From Pictodentalium vernedei (lineage: Eukaryota > Mollusca > Scaphopoda > Dentaliida > Dentaliidae): a stretch of 64,000 bases of DNA. The notes beneath the pieces were generated by a model. The model made no database searches, was not told where the DNA came from, and saw only the letters and a program-made list of their open reading frames with translations. This document shows positions 55,433 through 64,000 of this stretch, one piece after another; the stretch's first letter is position 1; each line of letters opens with the position of its first letter. The stretch spans positions 34,724,484-34,788,483 of the forward strand of contig CM062291.1 of the NCBI GenBank assembly GCA_031216915.1. The letters are read 5' to 3'. The position numbers and the translations under genes were made by a program.

Positions 55433-57255
55433 AAATGAAAGTGTCAATGACACTGTAGCTCAACTTGTCAAGACAAAGACATGTACATGTATAGTATGTG
55501 ACACAGCAATGACAAACATCTAGGTAATGACCTGATAACACAGGTACATATAAAGTATTGTAACAGCCTGTACATAAATACTGACCGTAGCCTGTAACAA
55601 ATGTATAGGTAAAGTATTGTCAAGGTGGGTGACAGTCAGATGCTAAACTAGAAAAAAATCTTTGAGTCCCAGAGTGGGTCTGACTGAACCCCAAAATATT
55701 TGTTCTCATAGCACAGTGATAACAAAGGCACCCCAAAACACACCCGTTCCTGCCCCAAGGTGAAAACAAAGGTACCCAAGAAGTTTTGTGAAGATCAGTT
55801 CATAAATATGAGCTGTATAGAACTTGTGACAAAAAACTGATTGGACCTAATTTCGGTACAAAATGGCCACTGGCAGCTATCTTGAATTTTGGACAGTACC
55901 CAGAAACACTCATTCTTGTCCCAAGGTGATAACAAAGGTACCCAAGAAATTTTGTGAAGATCGGTTCATAAGTACAGCCTCTACCCTGAGCCGTATTGAC
56001 ATGTGTGCTTACATTGTGTAAGTAGCACTGAATAAATCAAAGTTCATCTAATTTGCATAATTTCTGCACGAAAAAAAACCTCTTACAATATGTGATGTAT
56101 TCCATGTTACTAAACATTCATACAAAAATTTATTCAAATCAGAACTTTCATACAGAAGTTCTGTACAAAAGACTGATTGCACTAATTTTGGTACAAAATG
56201 GCTGCTGGTGGCCATCTTGAATTTTGGACCACACCCCAAAACACTCGCACTCATCCCACGGTGATAACAAAGGTACCCAAGAAGTTTTGTAAAGATTGAT
56301 TCATAAATATGGCCTCTAGTCTGAGCTGTATAGAAGTTGTGTACAAAAACTGATTAGACCTAATTTCGGTACAAAATGGCCACTGGCAGCCATCTTGAAT
56401 TTTAGACCGCACCCAGAAACACTCGTTCTCATCCCAAGGTGATAACAAAGGTACCCAAGACATTTCATGAAGATCAGTTCATAAGTACAGACTTTAGTCT
56501 GAGCCGTATTGACATGTGTACTTACTGTGTGTAAGTCGAACTGAAAAAATCAAAGTTCATCTAATTTTCATAATTTCTGCACGAGAAAAAAACCCGTATT
56601 ATATGTGATGTATCCCATGGTACTAAACATTCACACAAAAAATTATTCAAATCAGCGCTTTCATATGGAAGTTCTGTGCAAAAATCTGATTGCACCTAAT
56701 TTTGTACAAAATGGCTGCCATCGGCTATCTTGAATTTTGGACCGGACCCAAAAACACTTGTTCTCGTCCCACGGTGATACCAAAGGTACCCAAGAAGTTT
56801 TGTAAAGATCGGTTCATAAATACGGCCTCTAGCCCAAGCCGTATTGGCATTTGCACTTACAGTGCTGAAAGTAACACCAAAAAACATCAAAATTAGTCTA
56901 ATTTGCACAATTTACGCACGAGAAAAAAACCTGTATTATATGTGATGTATCCCATGGTACTAAACATTCATACAAAAAATTATTCAAATCAGAGCTTTCA
57001 TATGGAAGTTCTGTACAAAAAACAGATTTCTGCATCATCGGTACAAAAAGGCGGCTGGCAGCCATCTTGAATTTTGGACCGCACCCAAAAACACTCGTTC
57101 TCGTCCCACGGTCATAACAAAGGTACCCAAGAAGTTTCGTAAAGATTGGTTCATAAATACAGCCTCTAGCCCGAGCCGTATCCAATTGTTGATGTACGGA
57201 CAGACGGACGACGGGCCATGACAAAAGCTCAAATTTGGATTCGCCAAAGTTGAGC
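55433..57255 (-). mobile_element. Helentron/HINE-like element, core type 3
   Basis: Starts AAATGAAAGTGTCAATGACAC immediately after the previous element and ends GCCAAAGTTGAGC. The core holds ~170-bp units with GGTGATAACAAAGGTACCCA, AAGATCGGTTCATAA, GGTACAAAATGGC and GCCATCTTGAATTTTGGACC. A CGGACAGACGGACGACGGG stretch lies just before the right end. Confidence 0.72.
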
Positions 57256-57347
57256 TAATGAAAAAAATTAGTTATTCAAGAATTTTTTTGGCAAGTGTCG
57301 TCTGTTTTTCATGTTAGGTAAAGGGTTAATCAGTGCATGTTCTTTAA

Positions 57348-57591
57348 CCCTTTACCTAACGTGAAAAGCAGACGACACTTGCAAAAAAAATTCTTGAATA
57401 ACTATTTTTTTTCATTTTTTGTCTCAAAAACATAGGTTATGACCCCTCGTTGGAACGAGCTCGACGAGCTCGTTCCAACGAGGGGTCATAACCTATGTTT
57501 TTGAGACAAAAAATGAAAAAAATAGTGAAAATTAAATGGCGATTTTTGAGAATAGCGCTGGCCGGTTTTGGCCGTTTCGTTGGGTAAAGGG
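57348..57591 (+). mobile_element. TTAA MITE, family P2
   Basis: TTAA at 57344-57347 and 57592-57595. Arms match (CGTTGG / CCAACG). It lies only 18 bp from the previous P2 element, in the opposite orientation. Confidence 0.88.
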
Positions 57592-57789
57592 TTAAATAAT
57601 TATCATGGAGACTCGTCACAGCTGTAGTTTTATGATAAAGAAGCATATTCCCTAACTGTGTTAATATCTTGATGTTTTTAACTACTTTTTGGTTGGAATA
57701 TATACAACTAGCACATGAAACATGAGCTACGCCTGGCATTGGTTAACAGTATACGATTAGAAGAATTTTTTTTCTCCAAATTTTCTATA

Positions 57790-58218
57790 CAGTGGAGCCC
57801 ACTTAATAGGATATCTCTTAATTGTGTATCCCTGTTAATTGAATATAATTTCCCAACACAAAACCATTTACCATGCCTCCAGTACAAATTTGACTTGTTA
57901 ATTGAATATAGATTATAGAGTAATCTCCTGTTAATTGAATAAAAAATCTTGCAACATGTCGAGAAATTACCCTGACTCTTCCCAGTTTTCCTTTGGTTAT
58001 AGACCAATTTGGCCTCAGTACATCCAATACAGGCATTTAATCTATTATATCTTGTTTGACAGAGCTCATAGAGCTCTGTCAAACAAAATATAATAGAATA
58101 AATGCTAAGTTTATCTCCAGAATACAGGAAAGTGACACAATCCCTGTTAATTGAATACTCCTGTTAATTGAATAATTTTCATTGGCAAAGTGGCTATTCA
58201 ATTAACAGGGTTCCACTG
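57790..58218 (-). mobile_element. pogo/Tigger-like MITE, intact
   Basis: TA|CAGTGGAGCCCACTTAAT ... GGGTTCCACTG|TA, 429 bp. Internal repeats CTGTTAATTGAATA. Central palindrome TTGTTTGACAGAGCTCATAG and AGCTCTGTCAAACAA. Confidence 0.85.
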
Positions 58219-58229
58219 TATTATATTTT

Positions 58230-58520
58230 AACCTGGGTGGAGGGGAGTGATTACCAGGCCTTGTCAAAGTCCTGTAGACATTCATACGACCTTTATAACC
58301 ATTGTTTGGACTTTGTTATGGTTGAGTGAGAGTGTAAATAAAACTTATTTATTTTTTTTCAAAATGCTATAGGAATGGGTGAAGGGGGACGATAATCATA
58401 TTTTGACATGAACTTAAAAGGAAATGCAAAAATGTATGTATTCAAGAGTTTGAACAACATTTTCAATGTTAATGTGATGAAAATTCAGAATATAAAATTT
58501 TATGTTAGTATAAGAAAGTT
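58230..58520. other. intergenic DNA
   Basis: AT-rich; no gene or repeat recognised. Confidence 0.3.
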
Positions 58521-58529
58521 TTATTTTTA

Positions 58530-58680
58530 ATTTTTTTGGTGGGAAGATATCCAGGTTGGGGGAAATATCTTAGGATACCCGCTCCTTCCAGGAAGGGGGG
58601 GGGGATATCCCAGGACATCTTCGCCTGGGGTAGGGGATGGGAGATGTACAGGGGGGAAGATATCGTGGCACACCCAGTAA
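58530..58680. repeat. GC-rich imperfect inverted repeat
   Basis: GGGAAGATATCC / GGGGAAATATCTTAGGATACC on the left against GGGGATATCCCAGGACATCTTC and GGGGAAGATATCGTGG on the right. Possibly a small MITE; ORFs over it on both strands follow from the symmetry. Confidence 0.5.
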
Positions 58681-58734
58681 GCTTTTTCAGATTGTATATA
58701 ACCAGTGTTTTCATTCAACAAATAACCGCTATTT

Positions 58735-59035
58735 GTATAAAAACTAGAGCGCACTGTCACAGTGCTGAAGCTGCGACGATTTGTGCAACGCCAATGATGT
58801 TTTAAAACTTGGTGACAAAAAAAAACTCTTTGGTGACAGGTCCATAAATGTGACAGAAATTATCTGAATGACATGCACTATTGAGAGGGTGTAGACATCA
58901 TGAAGATACACTTGCATACCAGGTATGGTGTCATTCCATCAAGTATTTTAGCAGTTATGGTGTTTTTTTAAACTCGTTGGTGACAGACTAACCAACCGAC
59001 CGACCGACCGACAGACAGACAGACCGATATTGCCA
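58735..59035 (+). mobile_element. element fragment with (CCGA)n(CAGA)n
   Basis: CTTTGGTGACAGGTCC and CTCGTTGGTGACAGACTAACC repeat within it. The CCGACCGACCGACCGACAGAC run at about 58993-59025 resembles the runs that precede ends of Helentron-like elements here. Class uncertain. Confidence 0.35.
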
Positions 59036-59074
59036 CATATAGATCTGCTCATCACAGCTAAAAATCAGGAACAA

Positions 59075-59405
59075 AAGTAAACTAGAGGTACTGTGAGCAA
59101 GCTCACAAAGTGATACCCCCCGTGCCTCAGTTGTTGCTCTTTCGAGGACACAACCATATGATGTAGCAATTGAAATGGTATAAGTTAGATTATCTCCCCT
59201 TGGAAATGTCAAAACGGAATTATATTGCTTCATGCACATTTTCATATGGAGTTCTTCCATTGTGTAAAGTTTCATGAAAATTCTCCAAACGGTTTAGGAG
59301 GAGTTGCGCTTATAAGGATGGACAGATGGACGAACAGACGGACGGACAGGGTGATTCCTATATACCCCCCCGCCTCCCCAAAACTTTGTTTGCGGGGGGT
59401 ATAAT
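59075..59405 (+). mobile_element. element with GATACCCCCC ends
   Basis: CTAGAGGTACTGTGAGCAAG, CACAAAGTGATACCCCCCG at the left; GTTTGCGGGGGGTATAATGAC at the right, preceded by GGACGGACAGGGTGATTCC. About 330 bp, non-coding. Inverted GATACCCCCC / GGGGGGTAT suggests a non-autonomous DNA element. Confidence 0.5.
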
Positions 59406-59679
59406 GACAAACTAGAACCAGAGCCAAAATCAAGTCACAAAAGTACATGATGGAAGTTGGACTAGAAATCGTCCCTATTATTATGATGTTTAGGCTAAAA
59501 AAAAATAATGTTTTGATTCTCAGGCCCTCCCTCGTTGGATTTGAACCTCCTCATTAGTCATTTTTATTATGTTATGTTTTTTAAAGAATTTGTGAAAACT
59601 TGGAATGGTCATTTTTTCACATTTCTCGACATTTAATTATTTAGCTGTGTTTGCAGTAAATTGGTTTTTCTTGTTGCAG

Positions 59680-59735
59680 TTTATGGGAGAGTGCCCAGAG
59701 GCACTCTCCCATAAACTGTAACAAGGCAAATTCTG
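59680..59735. repeat. hairpin with GTGCC-type centre
   Basis: CTTGTTGCAGTTTATGGGAG, AGTGCCCAGAGGCACT, CTCCCATAAACTGTAACAAG. Confidence 0.85.
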
Positions 59736-59754
59736 ATATACTGGATCATGATTT

Positions 59755-59905
59755 AATTATTTGCTGGTGTTTAAGGTCATATATTTCTGCACAATGGCTG
59801 CAACACCGATATAAACTCAACTTTAACCAATCATTTAGAGCCATGTTTCCCATTTTAAAGGACTCCTACCCCAAGCATTGGTTACTGGGACCTCTTCTAA
59901 TGGAT
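59755..59905 (-). mobile_element. SINE-like repeat S2 fragment
   Basis: ATTTGCTGGTGTTTAAGGTCATA to CATTGGTTACTGGGACC, truncated. Confidence 0.55.
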
Positions 59906-60613
59906 CATGATGCTTGACAGATCTATACCATTAAAAAGAACATTAAAATACAAATCCTTTTCGCTGTTGTTACGGCAGTTAGTTATAAAAGGTATACTAT
60001 AATTACACTAAAATACAACCTTTTCTCTTTTTCAAGTGGAAAGACAGCAAAAAGATTTACTGAGTATACTCAACCCTTTACATGAAAAAAAAAAAAATAA
60101 AAAAAAAAAAATAAAAATAAAATCCTCCCTCCCTCACTGATTTGAAAAAAAAATTGCCTGAGAATCAATTCAGTTTTTTTATTTGGCCTTATAGATTGTT
60201 CTTTGAAATTAAATATATTTAGCCCTTGAGTGCTCAAGTATAACAGTAGATATGCCTATAACATATTTGAATGTGGATATGTCTATCTCTGAAATGGACA
60301 CATGCTTGTCATTTTGAGGCGGGTGATCGCCCTGGGCTGCAGTCGCCCGTCTGAGTTGAAAATTCTGTGGACGGTAAACGTCCACCTAACCCTAATTTCG
60401 GCGGCCCATTATTTCAGTGGAAGGCACCTCAAAACTGGCCGCTTCAAACAGCAATTTTCACAGATTGAAGGAGGTACATGTAACAAAAGCGCAGTTTGTG
60501 AAGTTTGTAGTGTGTCATCAATGCACTCACCCAGAGACACTAAGTAACTTTTCAAATATACATTACGAGATAACGTACATCATAATATGTACATATATTA
60601 CACAAACCATGTA
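59906..60613. other. intergenic DNA with an A-rich tract
   Basis: A-rich run at about 60084-60122. The open stretch at 60302-60547 has no recognised family and no splice signals that convince me. Confidence 0.3.
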
Positions 60614-60869
60614 CAGTACGTGAAGAGTGTATTATCACTAAATCAACCGCAGAGTGGAGATTCCACCCAAGCAATAATTGCAAATTTGTTGCAAAGCGTA
60701 ACAAGCGCAGGCAAAGTTTCAACCAATGGACCTAGGGTTAAACCCGGAGGTCTATTGGCTGAAACATTGCTTGTGTTTTTTGTCCATATGTATAAAATTT
60801 GAAAGTTAGAGTTTGGGTGATAACTTCGCTCCACGGGTGATTTAGTTACAATCCACTCTCCTCGTACTG
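60614..60869 (+). mobile_element. mariner-like MITE (family M), copy 2
   Basis: 256 bp, TA-flanked, ends CAGTACGTGAAGAGTG and its complement. Inverted relative to the copy at 45602. Both keep the inner palindrome around GACCT.GGGTT.AACCC.GAGGTC. Confidence 0.8.
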
Positions 60870-61079
60870 TACCTTAAAATGATATTAGTTGTCTACCCAG
60901 CAGGCTGAAACAAAATGGTCCCCGCAAATCATAAATGACCCTCCTAGGGTCATTTTAGGTGAACCCAAAATGGCTTTCCTGTGGTGATTTGAGGTGAACC
61001 ACAATGGCCCTCCTACAATTTTCAAAATGACAAGCCTGTGGACAGATGGATGAAAAGACATTGTTTTACTCACGAAATG

Positions 61080-61610
61080 CTCTAAAAATGTTTAAAATGC
61101 TTCAATTTGTAAAAGGTCCATACTTCATACAGAATTTGAATTGAACCCCAATTCAAGCCTTACCTGTAGTTTGGTATAATTGAATCACATGCTAAATTTG
61201 GTTGAGGTCAAAGAAGCAGAAATAAAAGTTATCATCTGGAAACCAAAATGTTGATGGAAATGTGCAATTTCTTAGTCGAAAAGGCCAGTAAGTCTTATAA
61301 AAATTATCAGACCAAGCCGCAATTCGGACTTAACTTTCATTTTGATATAACTAACCAAGTTTGGACCTGATCTATGAATCCAAACTCAGCTTAACATCTG
61401 GAAACCAAAATTTTGATGGAAATGTGCAATTTCTAAGTCGAAAAGACCCATAACTCTTGCAAAAATCATCAGACCTAACCCCAAATTCGAACCTAATCTT
61501 CATTTTGATATAACTGAGGCACAAACCAAGACTGGAGCTGATCTATAAATCCAAACTCAAGTTATCATCCGGAAACAGAAAAGTTTATGCACTGACAGAT
61601 GGACAGACCA
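61080..61610 (+). repeat. ~185-bp tandem repeat
   Basis: About three units share CTAAGTCGAAAAG.CC, AAAATTATCAGACC, TTCATTTTGATATAACT and ATCTGGAAACC. They resemble a Helentron-like core without recognised ends. Confidence 0.6.
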
Positions 61611-61660
61611 ATAACAAAAGACCCGTTTTTTCTAAAAGGGCACATAAAAATAACTTTATA

Positions 61661-62088
61661 CAGTGGAACACTGTTAATTGAATAGCCACTTTGCCAACGA
61701 AAATTATTCAATTAACAGGAGTATTCAATTAAGAGGGATTTGTTACTGTGCTGTATTCTAGAGATAAACTGAGTATTTATTCTATTATATCATGTTTAAC
61801 AGAGCTCATGGAGCTCTGTCAAACAAGATATAATAGATTAAATTCCTGTAATGGATGTACTGAGGCAAAGTATGCCTATAAACAAGGAGAATTTGGTCAT
61901 ATTCAGGGTATTTCCTTGACATATTGCAAGATTTTATATTCTATTAACAGGAGTTTACTCTATAACCCATATGCATTTAACAGGGCAAATTTGCACTGAA
62001 AGTATGGTAAATGGTTTGGTGTTTGGTAATTATATTCAGTTAACAGGGTTATTCAATTAAGAGATATACAATTAAGTGGGCTTCACTG
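61661..62088 (+). mobile_element. pogo/Tigger-like MITE, intact
   Basis: TA|CAGTGGAACACTG ... GTGGGCTTCACTG|TA. Centre TGTTTAACAGAGCTCATGGA and GCTCTGTCAAACA, with one arm mutated. This full copy shows what the 296-14645 element looked like before the DIRS insertions. Confidence 0.85.
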
Positions 62089-62119
62089 TACCTTTTTAAG
62101 TAAAGGGACATCACATTAA

Positions 62120-62362
62120 CCCTTTACCTAACACGAAAAGCAGACGACACTTGCAAAAAAAATTCTTGAATAACTAAATTTTTTCATTTTTTGTCTCAAA
62201 AACATAGGTTATGACCCCTCGTTGGAACGAGCTCGACGAGCTCGTTCCAACGAGGGGTCATAACCTATGTTTTTGAGACAAAAAATGAAAATATTTTGAA
62301 AATTAATTGACGATTTTTGAGAATAGCGCTGGCCGGTTTTGGCCGTTACGTTGGGTAAAGGG
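62120..62362 (+). mobile_element. TTAA MITE, family P2
   Basis: TTAA at 62116-62119 and 62363-62366. Arms match (CGTTGG / CCAACG) around ACGAGCTCGACGAGCTCGT. Confidence 0.88.
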
Positions 62363-62467
62363 TTAAATCAATGGTAGGCTGTGTTCAAAATCAACAAAAA
62401 GAAGGTAAACAAATAGCTCATAACATCTTCAAATTTCTTACATAATTAGACTGGTGACCTGATTATT

Positions 62468-62705
62468 ATTTATTTACTGTTTTAAGGTCACATATTTTTA
62501 CACAATGGCAAATAATGACCACAACATGAGTATCAGCTCAAGACCAGGGGTGAGCGTTAATACAATAAGCCATGTTGCCCATTTTAGAGAGGGTTTGCAC
62601 GTCCCAAGCATTGGTGACTGGGTCTATATTACCAGTAAAAATGAGCCTGTTTACTGCAGTGAACAGGCACTGCTTCATTTCCCGGGGTTCCCGCAGGGAA
62701 CTGGT
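62468..62705 (-). mobile_element. SINE-like repeat S2
   Basis: TTATTTACTGTTTTAAGGTCACAT to CGGGGTTCCCGCAGGGA. It shares ATGAGTATCA(A/G)CT.AAGACCAGGGGTG with the copy at 42698, so those two form a subfamily. Confidence 0.65.
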
Positions 62706-62833
62706 GACCTGATAGCTTGGGACAAATAGAGATAACCAAAGTAGACCTACACAAAAAGTAATTAATTATTAATTTTGGCCATCAGGTTACTAGTTAAATG
62801 GTTAAAAAAGGAAACAGGTAATTTATGTGTTAA

Positions 62834-63074
62834 CCCTTTACCCAACGTAGACGATATCAAAATTTATTATTTTAAATATCATTTTTTCAAATTTTTCAAA
62901 AAATGTCAACAAAACCATATCATGTGACCCCTCGTTGGAACGAGCTCGACGAGCTCGTTCCAACGAGGGGTCACATGGTATGGTTTTGTTGAAATTATTT
63001 GAAAAATAATATTTTTTCAACTGCTGAATTTGCATATTACGCGGGCGGATGCGGGCGATTCGTTGGGTAAAGGG
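62834..63074 (+). mobile_element. TTAA MITE, family P1
   Basis: TTAA at 62830-62833 and 63075-63078. Perfect centre CGTTGGAACGAGCTCGACG with its complement. Confidence 0.88.
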
Positions 63075-63089
63075 TTAATTGGTGTTTAA

Positions 63090-63188
63090 CCCTTTACCTA
63101 ACCCTTTACCTAACCCATTTCCTAACACAAAAAGCAGACGACACTTGCAAACAAAATTCCTGAATAACTATTTTTTTTCATTTTTTAA
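63090..63188 (+). mobile_element. TTAA MITE, family P2, truncated, with reiterated end
   Basis: The terminal motif CCCTTTACCTAA is present twice in tandem, followed by a variant CCCATTTCCTAA, then AAAAGCAGACGACACTTGC. The copy stops at TTTTTTCATTTTTTAAAGG, where a different hairpin begins. Confidence 0.75.
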
Positions 63189-63262
63189 AGGACGATGGTG
63201 CCGAAGGCACCCGAGTGAAGACGTCAAAGACGTCTTCACTAGATCGTCCTTTATACTAAAAA
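63186..63262. repeat. hairpin interrupting the P2 copy
   Basis: TAAAGGACGAT, GGTGCCGAAGGCACC, then AGTGAAGACGTC / GACGTCTTCACT and ATCGTCCTTTA. This is a compound palindrome with a GTGCC-type sub-hairpin. Confidence 0.75.
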
Positions 63263-63399
63263 CACTTTTTCTTTTTTAAAGGAAGTGACATCCGAGAAGA
63301 GACTCTACGAGATTTACTTTCGTCTGGGGAATTTTTCAAAGGAAACAGAGGCAGAAAAAAGCACATCTCAATGAACCCTTGGACACTAACACACATTCG

Positions 63400-64000
63400 G
63401 GATGTACTGCCTTTGCTTCGACCTGACTTAGTTCGAGCACCCCCATTTGGTATATTGACCCATAATACATTGGGAGTCAGACCTAGTAGAGCACCGATTA
63501 TGTCACGTGACTCCTATAGCAACCCACACAACTCCATAGCAACAAGGAAACTACTGGGCCGATTTGACCCAAATTTAGTATATGGACCCATAATACAGTA
63601 TTACGCCAAACAGGAAGTCTGATGATGATGTCACATGACTTCCCTAGCAACCAAAGCAACTCCCTAGCAACGGACAAACTATTGGGCCGATTTTGATCAA
63701 ATTTGGTATATGGACGCATAATACAGTGGGAAGCCAAACAGGCAGGCCAATGATGATGTCACGTGACTTCCATAGCAACCAAAGCAACTCCCTAGCAACG
63801 GACAAACCACTGGGCCGATTGTGATCAAATTTGGTTTATGGACCCATAATGCAGTGAGAATCCAAACAGATGTGCCAATTATGATGTCACGTGACTTCCC
63901 TAGCAACCAAAGCAACTCCCTAGCAACGGACACACTATTGGTCCGATTTTGACCAAATTTAGTACATGGATCTACATTACATTCGGAATCCATATAGACA
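63400..64000 (+). repeat. ~145-bp tandem repeat, runs off the window
   Basis: Four units share GATGTCACGTGACTTCC, TAGCAACCAAAGCAACTCCC, TAGCAACGGACAAACTATTG and GGCCGATTTTGATCAAATTT. The ORFs on both strands here are the repeat itself. Confidence 0.8.

Larger units (their letters stand above)
52518..57325 (-). mobile_element. TTAA MITE, family P2, split by three Helentron-like elements
   Basis: Left part 52518-52560, middle part 53882-53961, right part 57256-57325. Together they align in order with intact P2 copies, flanked by TTAA (52514-52517 and 57326-57329). The second central arm and the stretch after it are missing between the last two parts. Confidence 0.82.

Noticed and set aside
63075-63125. 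Telomere-like CCCTAA repeats
   Set aside because: The motif is the P2 MITE end CCCTTTACCTAA repeated two to three times, not a telomeric array.
63275-63385. Possible exon (GSDIREETLRDLLSSGEFF in one frame)
   Set aside because: It reads like protein, but there is no clear donor, no recognised family, and it is sandwiched between repeats.
63371-63993. Overlapping ORFs on both strands near the right edge
   Set aside because: They follow a ~145-bp tandem repeat, and no protein family is recognised.

Overview
This window looks like repeat-dominated, intron-rich, AT-rich DNA of an animal. It is probably a marine invertebrate, perhaps a mollusc. That is inferred from the repeat types (DIRS-like retrotransposons, Helentron/HINE-type elements with tandem-repeat cores, tRNA-derived SINEs, very many palindromic MITEs) and from two isolated exons of conserved animal genes. 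There is no operon, CRISPR array, rRNA or complete protein-coding gene. A 100-base assembly gap lies at 27057-27156.

1-14.65 kb is a three-level nest. A TA-flanked pogo/Tigger-like MITE (296-14645) is split by a DIRS-like element, copy A (549-14468). Copy A is itself split by a near-identical copy B (4824-11821), inserted in A's RNase H region. Removing B restores A's sequence with no added or lost base. Both copies keep inverted terminal repeats (ITRs), an internal complementary region, RNase H remnants and a decayed tyrosine recombinase, but I see no reverse transcriptase. Their gag-like part is internally duplicated.

14.65-31.9 kb holds MITEs, SINE pieces and Helentron-like elements, and at 18811-18908 an exon of V-type ATPase subunit H. 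About 14 units of a 71-bp minisatellite run straight into that exon, and each unit repeats its splice acceptor. A hAT-like element with 8-bp target duplications lies at 22258-23930.

31994-38467 is a third, unrelated and much better preserved DIRS element on the minus strand. It has gag, reverse transcriptase, RNase H and tyrosine recombinase, broken by frameshifts, with ITRs and an internal complementary region that joins its two outer ends.

38.5-64 kb is a mosaic of short elements. These are TTAA-flanked palindromic MITEs of several families, SINEs, a MULE-like transposon with 8-bp target duplications (39658-41212), a foldback element (41385-42279), mariner-like MITEs, a fossil ~170-bp tandem array (46.5-50.2 kb), and three Helentron-like elements lodged inside one MITE (52518-57325). 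The only host-gene signal here is the last exon of a mitochondrial carrier of the SLC25A32 type at 43803-43929 on the minus strand.

The elements interact mainly by inserting into one another, so relative ages can be read directly. Many MITEs carry a central perfect palindrome whose two arms co-vary between copies, and one such centre is shared by families with different ends and different target-site duplications.
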